Below are positions 21,505-30,051 of a stretch of DNA of 64,000 bases, one piece after another. The notes beneath the pieces are model-generated. The model did no database searches and was not told where the DNA came from. It saw only the letters and a program-made list of their open reading frames with translations. Made by a program: the position numbers and the translations under genes. The stretch is from Porphyrobacter sp. GTDB lineage: Bacteria; Pseudomonadota; Alphaproteobacteria; Sphingomonadales; Sphingomonadaceae. The DNA lies in assembly GCA_016125555.1 (NCBI GenBank), contig WGLN01000011.1, positions 248,001 to 312,000 on the forward strand, given 5' to 3'. The stretch's first letter is position 1; each line of letters begins with the position of its first letter.

Positions 21505-21804
21505 TCAGATCACCCAGTCCCAGCCGGTTTTCTGCGCGGTCGGCACGGCGAGGTCGCGCCGCACGGTCGGACCCAATGCGCGCACCCGGTCCTTGATATG
21601 CGCGGGCCGCACATGGCCCGCTTCGTCGAGGCTCGCCTCGATGGCGTAGGGCACGTTGACGCGCCGCGCGGCTTCCTCGCGAGCGAGGATTTCCTGCGCG
21701 TCATCGCCCACGTCCACCGCATCGTCGACGAACAGCGACCACCCGGCGCCGCTCCACCACACCACCGCGCCCGTGCGCAGGTCGTTGCCGGTGAGGATCT
21801 TCAT
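21505..21804 (-). CDS. DUF2849 domain-containing protein
   Basis: This small 99-residue protein matches DUF2849: it begins M-K-I-L-T-G-N-D-L-R-T-G and has V-V-W-W and D-A-Q-E-I-L-A-R-E segments. The family is restricted largely to alphaproteobacterial sulfite-reduction operons and is often described as sulfite reductase-associated. A perfect AGGAGG ribosome site precedes the ATG at 21804, which itself overlaps the stop of the upstream methyltransferase (ATGA). The frame is open further upstream, but only as a shadow of that gene. Confidence 0.87.
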   Translation of the reverse strand: MKILTGNDLRTGAVVWWSGAGWSLFVDDAVDVGDDAQEILAREEAARRVNVPYAIEASLDEAGHVRPAHIKDRVRALGPTVRRDLAVPTAQKTGWDWVI

Positions 21805-22559
21805 CGTGCCGCCTCCTGTGCCACAGCCCCCAGCGCCGCATCCTCGCGCGCGGTAACTTCGCCGATGACGATGAGCGCGGGGCTCTTCACAGCCTCGCGC
21901 TCGACCAGATCGGGCAAGGCCGCCAGCAGCCCGCGCAGCACCCGCATTTCGGGGCGCGCGGCGTTCTCGATCACGGCCACCGGCATCTCGGGGGCGAGGC
22001 CGTCGGCCATCAGCTTCTCGGCGATTTGCGGCGCGGTGGAAACGCCCATGTAGATCACCAGCGTGCGGCCCTTGCCGGCGAGGCCCGACCAGTCCTGCTC
22101 GGCAAGGCCCTTGCACTGGCCCGCGACGAAGCTGACGATGCTCGAGGCGTCCCGGTGCGTGAGCGCGATCCCGCTTGCGGCAGCCGCGCCGTTGGCGGCG
22201 GAGATGCCGGGAACCACCGCGACCGGCACGCCCGCGGCGCGCGCCGCCTCGGCCTCCTCGCCGCCGCGCCCGAAAATGAAGGGATCGCCGCCCTTCAGCC
22301 GCACGACATCATGCCCGGCACGCGCCTCGCGCACCAGCAGGGCGTTGATCTCCGCCTGCGGCAGGGTGTGGCGCGCGCGGCGCTTGGCAACCGAGATCAG
22401 CCGCGCATCGGGGCGGGCGAGCGCGAGGATTTCCGCACCCACCAGCCCGTCATGGACGATCACCTCCGCCCGCTCGATCAGGCGCGCGGCGCGCAGGGTG
22501 AGGAGGTCCGCAGGGCCCGGCCCCGCGCCGACGAGAAAGATGGTGCCGACTTGCTGCAT
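21801..22559 (-). CDS. cobA: Uroporphyrinogen-III C-methyltransferase (SUMT)
   Basis: SUMT adds two methyl groups to uroporphyrinogen III to give precorrin-2, the precursor of siroheme and cobalamin. The 252-residue protein has the S-adenosylmethionine loop G-A-G-P-G-P-A-D-L-L-T-L-R (11-23), R-L-K-G-G-D-P-F-I-F-G-R-G and V-V-P-G-I-S. It is a stand-alone SUMT; the oxidase/ferrochelatase half of siroheme synthase is encoded separately at 60542-61348. First gene of the sulfite operon, whose promoter should lie in the 63-base gap before it. Confidence 0.93.
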   Translation of the reverse strand: MQQVGTIFLVGAGPGPADLLTLRAARLIERAEVIVHDGLVGAEILALARPDARLISVAKRRARHTLPQAEINALLVREARAGHDVVRLKGGDPFIFGRGGEEAEAARAAGVPVAVVPGISAANGAAAASGIALTHRDASSIVSFVAGQCKGLAEQDWSGLAGKGRTLVIYMGVSTAPQIAEKLMADGLAPEMPVAVIENAARPEMRVLRGLLAALPDLVEREAVKSPALIVIGEVTAREDAALGAVAQEAAR

Positions 22560-22622
22560 GGCACCGCAAATGGGCGAGGGCGGTCAGGCGTGCCAGCGAG
22601 AATGGATTGGCGGGCGCGAAGT

Positions 22623-23753
22623 TCAGCTTTCGCCGCCGCTCGCGTCCCTCGCTTCGCGCGTCGCCAGCAGCTCGACCAGCTGGTCGAGCTGTGCCGAGGA
22701 GCGCAGGTGCAGGTCGCGCTGCGGGAAGGGGATCTCGATGTCGTGTTCCTTGAACAGCCACCACAGGTTCTTGAGCACCTCGGAACGCACATTGCCGACG
22801 CCTTCCTCGGGGTCGGAAATCCAGCAGTGGATGGTGAAATTGACCGAGCTGTCGCCGTATTCGGTCATCCACGCGGTTGGCGGCGGGGTGGCGAGCACGC
22901 GCTTGGCCTTCCTGGCCGCTTCGAGCATCAGCTTCTCGGCAAGGTTCATGTCGGCCTCGTAGCTGACCCCGACATTGACCTGGATGCGCACGTTCTTGGA
23001 GGAATAGGACCAGTTCTCGACCTGATTGATCATCAGGTTCTCGTTGGGGATCAGGTATTCGCGCTCGTCGCGGGTGGTGACCGAGACGGCGCGGATGCCG
23101 ATCCGGCGGATCTGCCCGAAGGTCTGCTGCCCCGCCTGGTCGGCGACCGCGATGACATCGCCCGGCTTGATCGACTTGTCCATCAACAGGATGATCCCGG
23201 CGATCAGGTTGCCGAAGGTCTTCTGCAAGCCGAAACCGATGGCAAGGCCGAAGGCGCCGCCGAAGAAGGCCAGCGCGGTCAGATCGATGCCGAGCACATC
23301 GATCCCGATGAAGAAGGCCGCGGCCCAGACGAGGATCGTCAGGATCTTCTCCGCAAGCAGCTTCTGCGTCTCGTCGAAGCGCGAGACATTGCGGATCATC
23401 CGCTTGCCGATGCGGTTGGCGAGGATCGCGGCGGTGATCACCAGCAGGATCACCCCGACCACGATCAGCGTGTCGAGCAGCGAAATGCGCATCGCGCCGA
23501 TCTGGACCGCAAGATTGTCGAGCCGGTCGAGCAAGGCACCCGCGGTCTTGCTCTGCGCGGCGACGCCTTCCTTGAGCTTGTCGGCGGCCTCGCTCACCTG
23601 CACCGGGGGCGTGGCGGCAGCCTCGGGGCTCGGGGTGGGAAGCGGCGTCGCGGAAGCATCGGGCGTCGGGGTCGCGGCGCTGTCGGGCGCGGCAAGGGCG
23701 TCGGCGGCATCTTGCGCGGCCGTGGCGGCGGCGGCGAGAGCGGCGATGATCAT
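22623..23753 (-). CDS. mscS: Small-conductance mechanosensitive channel, MscS family
   Basis: MscS channels open under membrane tension and release solutes during hypo-osmotic shock. The 376-residue protein has a signal-like hydrophobic start, a Pro/Ala/Thr-rich periplasmic stretch, three membrane spans (about 90-115, 130-155 and the pore-lining Gly/Ala-rich segment A-L-A-F-F-G-G-A-F-G-L-A-I-G-F-G-L-Q), the MscS beta domain (I-K-P-G-D-V-I-A-V; L-I-P-N-E-N-L) and the alpha-beta cytoplasmic domain. Its ATG overlaps the stop of the metC-like gene, so it is the last gene of a three-gene operon with sulfur-metabolism genes, an odd pairing. Confidence 0.9.
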   Translation of the reverse strand: MIIAALAAAATAAQDAADALAAPDSAATPTPDASATPLPTPSPEAAATPPVQVSEAADKLKEGVAAQSKTAGALLDRLDNLAVQIGAMRISLLDTLIVVGVILLVITAAILANRIGKRMIRNVSRFDETQKLLAEKILTILVWAAAFFIGIDVLGIDLTALAFFGGAFGLAIGFGLQKTFGNLIAGIILLMDKSIKPGDVIAVADQAGQQTFGQIRRIGIRAVSVTTRDEREYLIPNENLMINQVENWSYSSKNVRIQVNVGVSYEADMNLAEKLMLEAARKAKRVLATPPPTAWMTEYGDSSVNFTIHCWISDPEEGVGNVRSEVLKNLWWLFKEHDIEIPFPQRDLHLRSSAQLDQLVELLATREARDASGGES

Positions 23754-24952
23754 GGGGTCTGCTCCATCCGGGCGAGGCCTTGGGCGAGGTCGGCGATGAG
23801 GTCCGCGGTGTCCTCCAGCCCGATCGACAGGCGGATCGCCGGGCCGGCGAGGTCGGGCGCGGACATCACGGCGCGGTAATCCTGCGGGGCGGTTGCAAGC
23901 GCGAGGCTTTCATAGCCGCCCCAGCTGTAGCCGATCCCGAACAGTTCGAGCGCATCGACCACCCGCGCCGCGGCCGCGCGGTCCTCGCTCGCCAGCACCA
24001 GCCCGAACAGCCCGCAGCCCCCGGTGAAGTCGCGCTTCCACAGCGCATGGCCGGGGTCGGAGGGGAGCATCGGGCACAGCACCCGCGCGACCTGCGGCTG
24101 CGCCTCGAGCCATTCGGCGATGGCGAGCGCCGAGCGGGTCTGCGCCTCCAGCCTGACCCCCATCGTCCTGAGACCCCGCGCAGCGAGCGCGGCATCGTCG
24201 GGCGAGACCACCTGCCCCAGTTCCTGCGCGGTGCGCCTGAGCGCGGTATACCAGCGTTTGCCTGCGCTCGCCGAGCCCATCATCAGGTCGGAATGGCCCC
24301 CGACGTGCTTCGACAGGCTCATCATCACGATGTCGCAGCCATGTTCCAGCGCGGCAAAGCCCAGCGGGCTCGCCCAGGTGCTGTCGATCAGGCTGACCGC
24401 GCCATGTTCGCGCGCAATGGCGGCGAGCTGCGGCACGTCGCAGATCTCGAAGGTCAGGCTGCCGGGACATTCGAGCCACACCGCGCGCACCGGGTCGGCG
24501 AACAGCGCGCGATAGGCATCGATATCGCGCGGGTCGAAGAAGGCGGTCTCGATGCCCATGCGCTTCAACAGGCCGGTCGCCATGCTGCGCGAAGGGTCAT
24601 AGGCATTGTCGGCCATCAGCAGCCGGTCGCCGGGTTTGAGCACGGCGAGCATGCAGCCCGCAATCGCCGCCACGCCGCTGGGATAGAGCACCGTGCCGTG
24701 GGCGCCCGGCTCGATTGCCGTCAATGCCTCGGCGAGTGCCCATTGCGTCGGCGCGCCGCGGCGGCCGTAGAAGAACTGGCCGTCGGTGTTGCTCTTGCCC
24801 GCCTCGCGCCGCGCCTGGTCGCTCTCGTAAAGGTGGGTCGAGGCGCGCCACACCGGCGGATTGACCACCGGGCCGGTCCATTCGCGCCGCCGGCCGCCGC
24901 GCACCAGCCGGGTGGCGGGCTTGCGGGTGCTATCGTCGCTGCCGCCGCTCAT
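23750..24952 (-). CDS. metC: Cystathionine beta-lyase / PLP-dependent Cys-Met metabolism enzyme
   Basis: The 400-residue protein belongs to the Cys/Met metabolism fold-type I PLP family. It has F-Y-G-R near residue 61 (phosphate-binding tyrosine and arginine), Y-P-S-G-V-A-A-I, and the PLP lysine in S-L-S-K-H-V-G-G-H (Lys 215). The motif set fits cystathionine beta-lyase, which cleaves cystathionine to homocysteine, pyruvate and ammonia. The ATG at 24952 overlaps the sseA stop; the frame is open further upstream only as a shadow. Cystathionine gamma-synthase activity cannot be excluded from sequence alone. Confidence 0.87.
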   Translation of the reverse strand: MSGGSDDSTRKPATRLVRGGRRREWTGPVVNPPVWRASTHLYESDQARREAGKSNTDGQFFYGRRGAPTQWALAEALTAIEPGAHGTVLYPSGVAAIAGCMLAVLKPGDRLLMADNAYDPSRSMATGLLKRMGIETAFFDPRDIDAYRALFADPVRAVWLECPGSLTFEICDVPQLAAIAREHGAVSLIDSTWASPLGFAALEHGCDIVMMSLSKHVGGHSDLMMGSASAGKRWYTALRRTAQELGQVVSPDDAALAARGLRTMGVRLEAQTRSALAIAEWLEAQPQVARVLCPMLPSDPGHALWKRDFTGGCGLFGLVLASEDRAAAARVVDALELFGIGYSWGGYESLALATAPQDYRAVMSAPDLAGPAIRLSIGLEDTADLIADLAQGLARMEQTP

Positions 24953-25806
24953 CTTTCCGGCCCCTGCGCCTTGGGGGTGGCGGGATCGGCGCCCCATTCG
25001 CTCCAGCTGCCGTCGTAGAGCGCGGTGTCGTGCTTGCCCAACAGGTGCAGCGCGAAGAGCAGCACGCTCGCGGTCACCCCGCTGCCGCAGGTGGTGGTGA
25101 CGGGGCGGGAAAGATCGACGCCCGCGGCTGCGAACGCCTCGCGCAGTTCGGCGGGGGATTTGAAGGTGCCGTCCTCGGCGAACAGCGCGGTGTAGGGAAC
25201 GTTGCGGCTCCCCGGAATGCGCCCCATCGGCAGGCCGTGGACCGGATCGGTGCCGGTGCCGTAGACCCGGTCGGCACTGCGAGCATCGACGACCTGTTCG
25301 GTGTCGCTGTCGAGATTGGCGAGCATCGCCGCCTTGCTGCGGACGCTTTGGGGAGAAGCGAGGGTCTCGGGCGGCGCTGGGGCGACATCGGGGGTGCCGC
25401 TTTCCACCCGGCGTCCCTCGGCCCGCCACTTGGCGAGGCCGCCGTCGAGGATCGCGACCCGTTCCCACCCGCTGGCGCGCAGCATGAACCACGCCCTCGC
25501 GGCGGTCTTCACCGCGCTGTCGTCGTAAAGGACGATCCGGCTGCCCGGTGCGACGCCGAGCGCGGCGAGGGCACCTGCCAGCTGTTCGGGCCGCGGGAGC
25601 GCCTGCGGGGTGGCGGAAGTCTCGTCGACCAGCGCGGCGAGGTCGAGGAACTGCGCGCCCGGAATGTGCCCGGCGGCGAATTCGGCATGGGGATCGCGCG
25701 CGGCGGCGGGCAGGTGGCGCGAGGCGTCGAGCACCGCGAGGTCGGCCTCGTCGAGGTGGGCCGCCAGCCACGCGCTCGAAACAAGGCTCGGGAAATCATC
25801 GCTCAT
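24949..25806 (-). CDS. sseA: 3-mercaptopyruvate sulfurtransferase (rhodanese family)
   Basis: The 285-residue protein has two rhodanese domains. The active C-terminal one carries C-G-S-G-V-T-A with catalytic Cys 240; this loop is typical of mercaptopyruvate sulfurtransferases rather than thiosulfate rhodaneses (C-R-x-G-x). The inactive first domain has the H-I-P-G-A and D-G-G-L-A-K-W motifs. It transfers sulfane sulfur from 3-mercaptopyruvate to cyanide or thiols. First gene of the sseA-metC-mscS operon, joined by ATGA overlaps. Confidence 0.92.
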   Translation of the reverse strand: MSDDFPSLVSSAWLAAHLDEADLAVLDASRHLPAAARDPHAEFAAGHIPGAQFLDLAALVDETSATPQALPRPEQLAGALAALGVAPGSRIVLYDDSAVKTAARAWFMLRASGWERVAILDGGLAKWRAEGRRVESGTPDVAPAPPETLASPQSVRSKAAMLANLDSDTEQVVDARSADRVYGTGTDPVHGLPMGRIPGSRNVPYTALFAEDGTFKSPAELREAFAAAGVDLSRPVTTTCGSGVTASVLLFALHLLGKHDTALYDGSWSEWGADPATPKAQGPER

Positions 25807-25856
25807 CGGTGCAAGGCTAGCGCCCCGATCCCGATCCGCCAAGGGTGCGCCCGCGA

Positions 25857-26960
25857 TCAGGCCTCCGGTCCGGCAATCGGGCGGGCACGGAGCGCGGGCA
25901 GCGAGCCCGGCGGCAGGTCGAGCGGCAGCGGCTGGACGCGCGCTTCCGCGCCTGTCGAGGGGGTGCCGACCACGAAGCTGCGGGTGAGCGCCTGCTGGCC
26001 TTCGCCCTCGAGCGTGACGTGGACAAGCGGGACGAACAGCGGCGTGCGGCCCTGCATCACCGGGACGATCGCGGCGACCGGCATCTGCACTTCGCCCGAG
26101 ATGCTGCGGCTCTGGTGCGGACCGATGCGCTCGATCGCCGCGAGGCTGCCGGCAGCGGCGAGCGGGGCGGCATTGCTCTGGCCGCGCTGCGCGGTGGTGA
26201 GCTGCACCGCGACCGCGAGATCGTTCACCGCCCGGTCGCTGCGGTTGGCGAGCGTCAGGCGCCACGCGAGCGTCAGCTTCATCACGCTGCGCGTTCCCCC
26301 GAGGATTTCGAGCGCGATGTCGATGCGCGGAAGTTCGGCCTCGGGTCCGGCGCTCTCCACCGGCGCGGCGAGGCGCACCGGTTTGGGCCCGCGTCGCCGC
26401 CACAGCGCCAGCCCCGCGAGGAGCACCGCGAGCAGCAGGCCCCCGCCGGCCAGCCAGCGCCAGTCGAACAGCGGCGCGCCAAGCGCCTCGGAGGGGGCGG
26501 GGGCCGGTGTCGGCAGGACAGGCTCCGGCTGCGCGAGTGTCGGGAAGCCGGGCTGCGCCGCGACCGCCGGAGGTGTCGCCTCGCTCTCCGCTTCCGCAGA
26601 AGGCGAGGGAGTGGGCGTGGGAGTGGGCACGGCACTCGCCACCGGCCGCGGCGCGGGGGCGGTGGGTGAGGGGCGCGGGCTCGGCAGGGCGAGCGGCGTG
26701 GCGGAGGGGGCCGGGACAGGCGCGCGGCTACCTGTCGGACTCGGGGTCGGACTCGGCACCGGGCTCGGCGTGACGGCGCGCGGCGGGATCGCCACCCCGG
26801 CACGCTCGTCCGCCGGGCCTTCGGGCACGGGGGTCGGGGTCGGGGTCGCGGTGGGCAGGGTGAAGTCGCGGGGGCTCTGCTGCGCGGCGAGCGGCACGGC
26901 GAAGCCAAGCGCGAGCAGCGCGGCGGAGCGGCGAAGCGACAGGATCGGGGCGCGGGTCAT
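25857..26960 (-). CDS. Exported Pro/Thr-rich protein with a membrane span (unknown function)
   Basis: I do not recognise a family. From the ATG at 26960 the product is 367 residues: a signal peptide ([14 protein letters not shown]), then about 130 residues of low-complexity Pro/Thr/Ala/Ser sequence with T-P-T-P repeats, a membrane span around residues 164-184 ([13 protein letters not shown]) with a following basic stop-transfer R-R-R, and a C-terminal beta-rich domain of about 170 residues. The overall plan (periplasmic stalk, one span, cytoplasmic beta domain) is seen in several uncharacterised sphingomonad envelope proteins. It is divergent from queF. Confidence 0.62.
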   Translation of the reverse strand: MTRAPILSLRRSAALLALGFAVPLAAQQSPRDFTLPTATPTPTPVPEGPADERAGVAIPPRAVTPSPVPSPTPSPTGSRAPVPAPSATPLALPSPRPSPTAPAPRPVASAVPTPTPTPSPSAEAESEATPPAVAAQPGFPTLAQPEPVLPTPAPAPSEALGAPLFDWRWLAGGGLLLAVLLAGLALWRRRGPKPVRLAAPVESAGPEAELPRIDIALEILGGTRSVMKLTLAWRLTLANRSDRAVNDLAVAVQLTTAQRGQSNAAPLAAAGSLAAIERIGPHQSRSISGEVQMPVAAIVPVMQGRTPLFVPLVHVTLEGEGQQALTRSFVVGTPSTGAEARVQPLPLDLPPGSLPALRARPIAGPEA

Positions 26961-27087
26961 CGAGGGGGTGGCCGAAGGGATTTGCTGGTCGGGCGGAGCG
27001 GACCGCCCGGCTCCCCACATAGGGATTGCGCCGCGCGCGTCCAGCCAGCCCCTTGCGCGGTTCGCCCGATCACGGCAACAGCGCGGC

Positions 27088-27561
27088 ATGAACGACACAC
27101 CCCGATCGCCCACGGGCGCCCCGCAGTTCCTCGGCAAGGACACCCCGCTGCCCGCCTCGCCCGAGGAGGCACGGCTCGACTACGTGCCCAATCCGCGGCC
27201 TGGCCTGACCTATCTGGTGCGCTTCGCCGCGCCCGAGTTCACCTCGCTCTGCCCGGTGACCAGCCAGCCCGATTTCGCGCACCTGGTGATCGACTACGTG
27301 CCCGGCGAAACCATCGTCGAGAGCAAGAGCCTCAAGCTGTTCCTCGGATCGTTCCGCAATCACAACGGCTTCCACGAGGACGTGACCGTCGGGATCGGGG
27401 TGCGCCTGTTCGAGGAGATGCGCCCGCAATGGCTGCGCATCGGCGGCTACTGGTATCCGCGCGGCGGGATTCCCATCGACGTGTTCTGGCAATCGGGTGC
27501 GCCGCCGGCCGACCTGTGGCTGCCCGACCAGGGCGTCGCCTCCTATCGCGGTCGCGGCTAG
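27088..27561 (+). CDS. queF: NADPH-dependent 7-cyano-7-deazaguanine (preQ0) reductase
   Basis: QueF reduces the nitrile of preQ0 to the aminomethyl group of preQ1 in queuosine synthesis, a rare biological nitrile reduction. The 157-residue unimodular (short) form has the catalytic Cys 55 in [11 protein letters not shown] with Asp 62, then the QueF signature E-S-K-S-L-K-L-F-L and [10 protein letters not shown]. The ATG at 27088 begins the typical N-terminus; the frame upstream is only a very long shadow. It stands alone, ten bases before the convergent GGDEF-EAL gene ends. Confidence 0.95.
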   Translation: MNDTPRSPTGAPQFLGKDTPLPASPEEARLDYVPNPRPGLTYLVRFAAPEFTSLCPVTSQPDFAHLVIDYVPGETIVESKSLKLFLGSFRNHNGFHEDVTVGIGVRLFEEMRPQWLRIGGYWYPRGGIPIDVFWQSGAPPADLWLPDQGVASYRGRG

Positions 27562-27570
27562 AGCGGCGCG

Positions 27571-29751
27571 TCAGACGCCCAGATCGAGCTGGATGAAGGC
27601 CGGCGGGCTCTTGTGCGCCGCGCGCCACTTGGCGAGCGGGAAGGCCCCCGCGCCGAGCGCCGCCAGCGGGATTCCCGCCTCCGCCAGCGAATAGGGGGAG
27701 ATGCGGTGCCGGGTCATGAACCCGCCGCTGCCATCGCTGATCAGCGAGGTCTCGAACTTGAGCCCCTGGCTCGACTCGCTGGCGTTGACCACCCGGCTCA
27801 CCACCAGCTGACCATGTCCCAGATCGAGCACCACGTCGGTGCCCACCGGCACGCCTGCAAGGCCGGTGATGCGCGCCCCGGTTTTCGAAAGGTTGCGCAG
27901 GATCACGTTGTAGTAGTGGTCTTCGTGGATCAGGCCGACCTTGCGGAAGATGGTGATCCTCTCGGAGCGGTGGCGCGGCGGTCCGCTCGGTTCGACGAGC
28001 ATGGTGCCGTCGGCGAACTTGTCCAGCACCTCCTCCTGGAAGATCGCCGGCGAATAGACATAGCCCTGCACGAGGTCCGCGCCGCGATCGCGCACGAGAC
28101 CGAGCTCGTCCATCGCCTCCACGCCCTCGGCCACGGTGACCATCCCCAGCGCCTTCGCCAGCGCGACGATCGCGGTGATGATCGCGGGGTTGGTGTCGCC
28201 GTTCTCGGTGCAGCCGCGCACGAAGCTCTGGTCGATCTTGAGCTTGTCGAAATGGCCGTTCTTGAGATAGCCGAGCGAGGAATAGCCGGTGCCGAAATCG
28301 TCGAGCGCAAGCCGCACGCCCAGCTTCTTGAGGTCGCGGAAGATCGCGTCGACCTCCTCGATGTCGCCGACGAACACGCTCTCGGTGATCTCGAGTTCGA
28401 GGCGCGCAGGGGGCAGGCCGGTGATCTCCAGCACCTGGGCAACCGACTTGCAGAAGCCGGGGCGGGTGAACTGCTTTGCCGACACGTTGACCGCGACATG
28501 GATCGATTCCGGCCATTGCAGCGCGTCGTTGCAGGCCTGGCGCAGTGCCATCTCCCCGATGCGGATGATCAGATTGTCGTTCTCGGCGATGGGAATGAAA
28601 TCGGCGGGCGAGACCGCCCCCTCGTCCTCGTCGTGCCAGCGCAGCAATGCCTCGAAGCACCTGACCTGGTTGGTGACCGGATCGACCAGCGGCTGGTAGG
28701 CGAGCTTGAGCTCGCCGCGGTCCACCGCATCGCGCAGACGGTCGCCGAGCTCGGCGGTCTTGGAGGCGGCATCGCGCAATTCGGAAGTGAAGAAGCAGAA
28801 GGTGCCCCCGCGGGTCTCCTTGGCGGCGTAGAGTGCCATGTCGGCGGCGCTGGTCAGTTCCGGGGCGTCGATCCCGTCATAGGGCGCGATCGCGATCCCG
28901 ACCGAGGTGCCGATGATCGCGCGGCGCCCGTTGATCTGGTAGGGCTGCGAGAGCGACTGGACGATGCGGTTGGCGAGTTCCCCCAGAACGCCGCGGTCGT
29001 CCATGTCGGGCAGCAGCACCTGGAACTCGTCGCCGCCCAGGCGCCCGACCTCGCCGTTGTCCTTGACGATCCCCTTGAGGCGTTCGGCGACCTGCCGCAG
29101 GAGATCGTCGCCTGCCGGGTGTCCCATCGTGTCGTTGACGTGCTTGAAGCGGTCGAGGTCGAGCATCATCAGCGCGCAGCTGCGCTGGCTGACGCGGAAG
29201 GCGGCGAGCATCGCGGTGAGCCGCTCGCCGAGCTTGCGGCGGTTGGCGAGGCCGGTCAGCTCGTCGACCTGCGACTGGCGCGCGACCTGCATCTCGTGAG
29301 CATACTGGCTGGTGATGTCGACCGCGCTGCCGCGATAGCCAAGGAAGTTTCCGCGCGCGTCCACCAGCGGACGCCCGTTGAGGCGCCACCAGCGCGTCCC
29401 CTCCTCCGCTCCGGGCTTGCCAGCGGCGAGCGCGACGACGTGCTCCTCGATCCGCGAACGAGCCTTGATCTTGAAGCCGATCGCGCGCTGCTGCGGTGCG
29501 CCGGGTTCGGCCTCGATCTCGCTGAACACCTGCGAGAGCGGCTTGCCGATCAGCGCGTCGGCAGGAAGGTCGAGATCGGCGAGAGCCCGCTGCGACAGGA
29601 AGCTCAGCCGGCCCTCGGCGTCGGTCGCCCAGAACATGCCGATGCCGAGTTCCTCGACCTCGCCGAGCACGGCGGCGCGGCCCGGCAGGGACTTCCCGCC
29701 GAAGCCTGCGCCGCCATTCTGCTTGCCAGACTTGAGAAAGCCCAATGCCAT
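27571..29751 (-). CDS. PAS-GGDEF-EAL-PilZ cyclic-di-GMP signalling protein
   Basis: The 726-residue protein combines a PAS sensor (about residues 28-150), a GGDEF domain (intact G-G-D-E-F at 239-243), an EAL domain (E-A-L at 367-369; D-D-F-G-T-G-Y-S-S-L near 480) and a C-terminal PilZ-like c-di-GMP receptor domain (R-H-R-S-E-R start; about 615-715). It could make, degrade or sense c-di-GMP. The inhibitory R-x-x-D site upstream of GGDEF is not conserved (K-D-N-G). I prefer the ATG at 29751 with GAGGG upstream to one ten codons earlier at 29781. It is soluble, with no membrane span, and is divergent from pcs. Confidence 0.88.
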   Translation of the reverse strand: MALGFLKSGKQNGGAGFGGKSLPGRAAVLGEVEELGIGMFWATDAEGRLSFLSQRALADLDLPADALIGKPLSQVFSEIEAEPGAPQQRAIGFKIKARSRIEEHVVALAAGKPGAEEGTRWWRLNGRPLVDARGNFLGYRGSAVDITSQYAHEMQVARQSQVDELTGLANRRKLGERLTAMLAAFRVSQRSCALMMLDLDRFKHVNDTMGHPAGDDLLRQVAERLKGIVKDNGEVGRLGGDEFQVLLPDMDDRGVLGELANRIVQSLSQPYQINGRRAIIGTSVGIAIAPYDGIDAPELTSAADMALYAAKETRGGTFCFFTSELRDAASKTAELGDRLRDAVDRGELKLAYQPLVDPVTNQVRCFEALLRWHDEDEGAVSPADFIPIAENDNLIIRIGEMALRQACNDALQWPESIHVAVNVSAKQFTRPGFCKSVAQVLEITGLPPARLELEITESVFVGDIEEVDAIFRDLKKLGVRLALDDFGTGYSSLGYLKNGHFDKLKIDQSFVRGCTENGDTNPAIITAIVALAKALGMVTVAEGVEAMDELGLVRDRGADLVQGYVYSPAIFQEEVLDKFADGTMLVEPSGPPRHRSERITIFRKVGLIHEDHYYNVILRNLSKTGARITGLAGVPVGTDVVLDLGHGQLVVSRVVNASESSQGLKFETSLISDGSGGFMTRHRISPYSLAEAGIPLAALGAGAFPLAKWRAAHKSPPAFIQLDLGV

Positions 29752-30051
29752 TGCCTGCCCTCGCGACGCTGCCGCACGCATCGACCGGGCCTGGAAGAAA
29801 GGTCCGGACCGGCAGCCGCGCGTCCGTCAGCTGTCAGTCACATTTAGCCAATGGCCATTTAAGAAACCTTATACGCCCACCGCCGCTGTGCGAGCCGATG
29901 GAACGTCTTCGAACATGCTGCGTTGTCCGTGCGGAGCAAAAGCTGGCACAATATTGCCGCAAGGCAGCTGGCCGGCGAAACATCTTTGCAGATTCACGGC
30001 GCGCAGGGGGATCGGCGGGCCCGCCACGTCGATGACTTGGGGAGGAACGAA
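29752..30051 (+). promoter_or_regulatory. Divergent intergenic region upstream of pcs
   Basis: This 300-base gap separates the c-di-GMP protein gene (minus) from pcs (plus). It holds a locally AT-richer stretch at 29838-29873 with the 10-base palindrome AATGGCCATT (29850-29859), and a possible sigma-70 promoter for pcs, TTGTCC (29923-29928) and CACAAT (29947-29952), spaced by 18 bases. A strong ribosome site (GGAGGA, 30041-30046) precedes the pcs ATG. The assignments are pattern-based and tentative. Confidence 0.35.

Noticed and set aside
29944..29958. Sigma-54-like sequence TGGCAC...TGC upstream of pcs
   Set aside because: The GG and GC elements are one base too close (11 instead of 12 between the first G of each), and sigma-54 spacing is strict.
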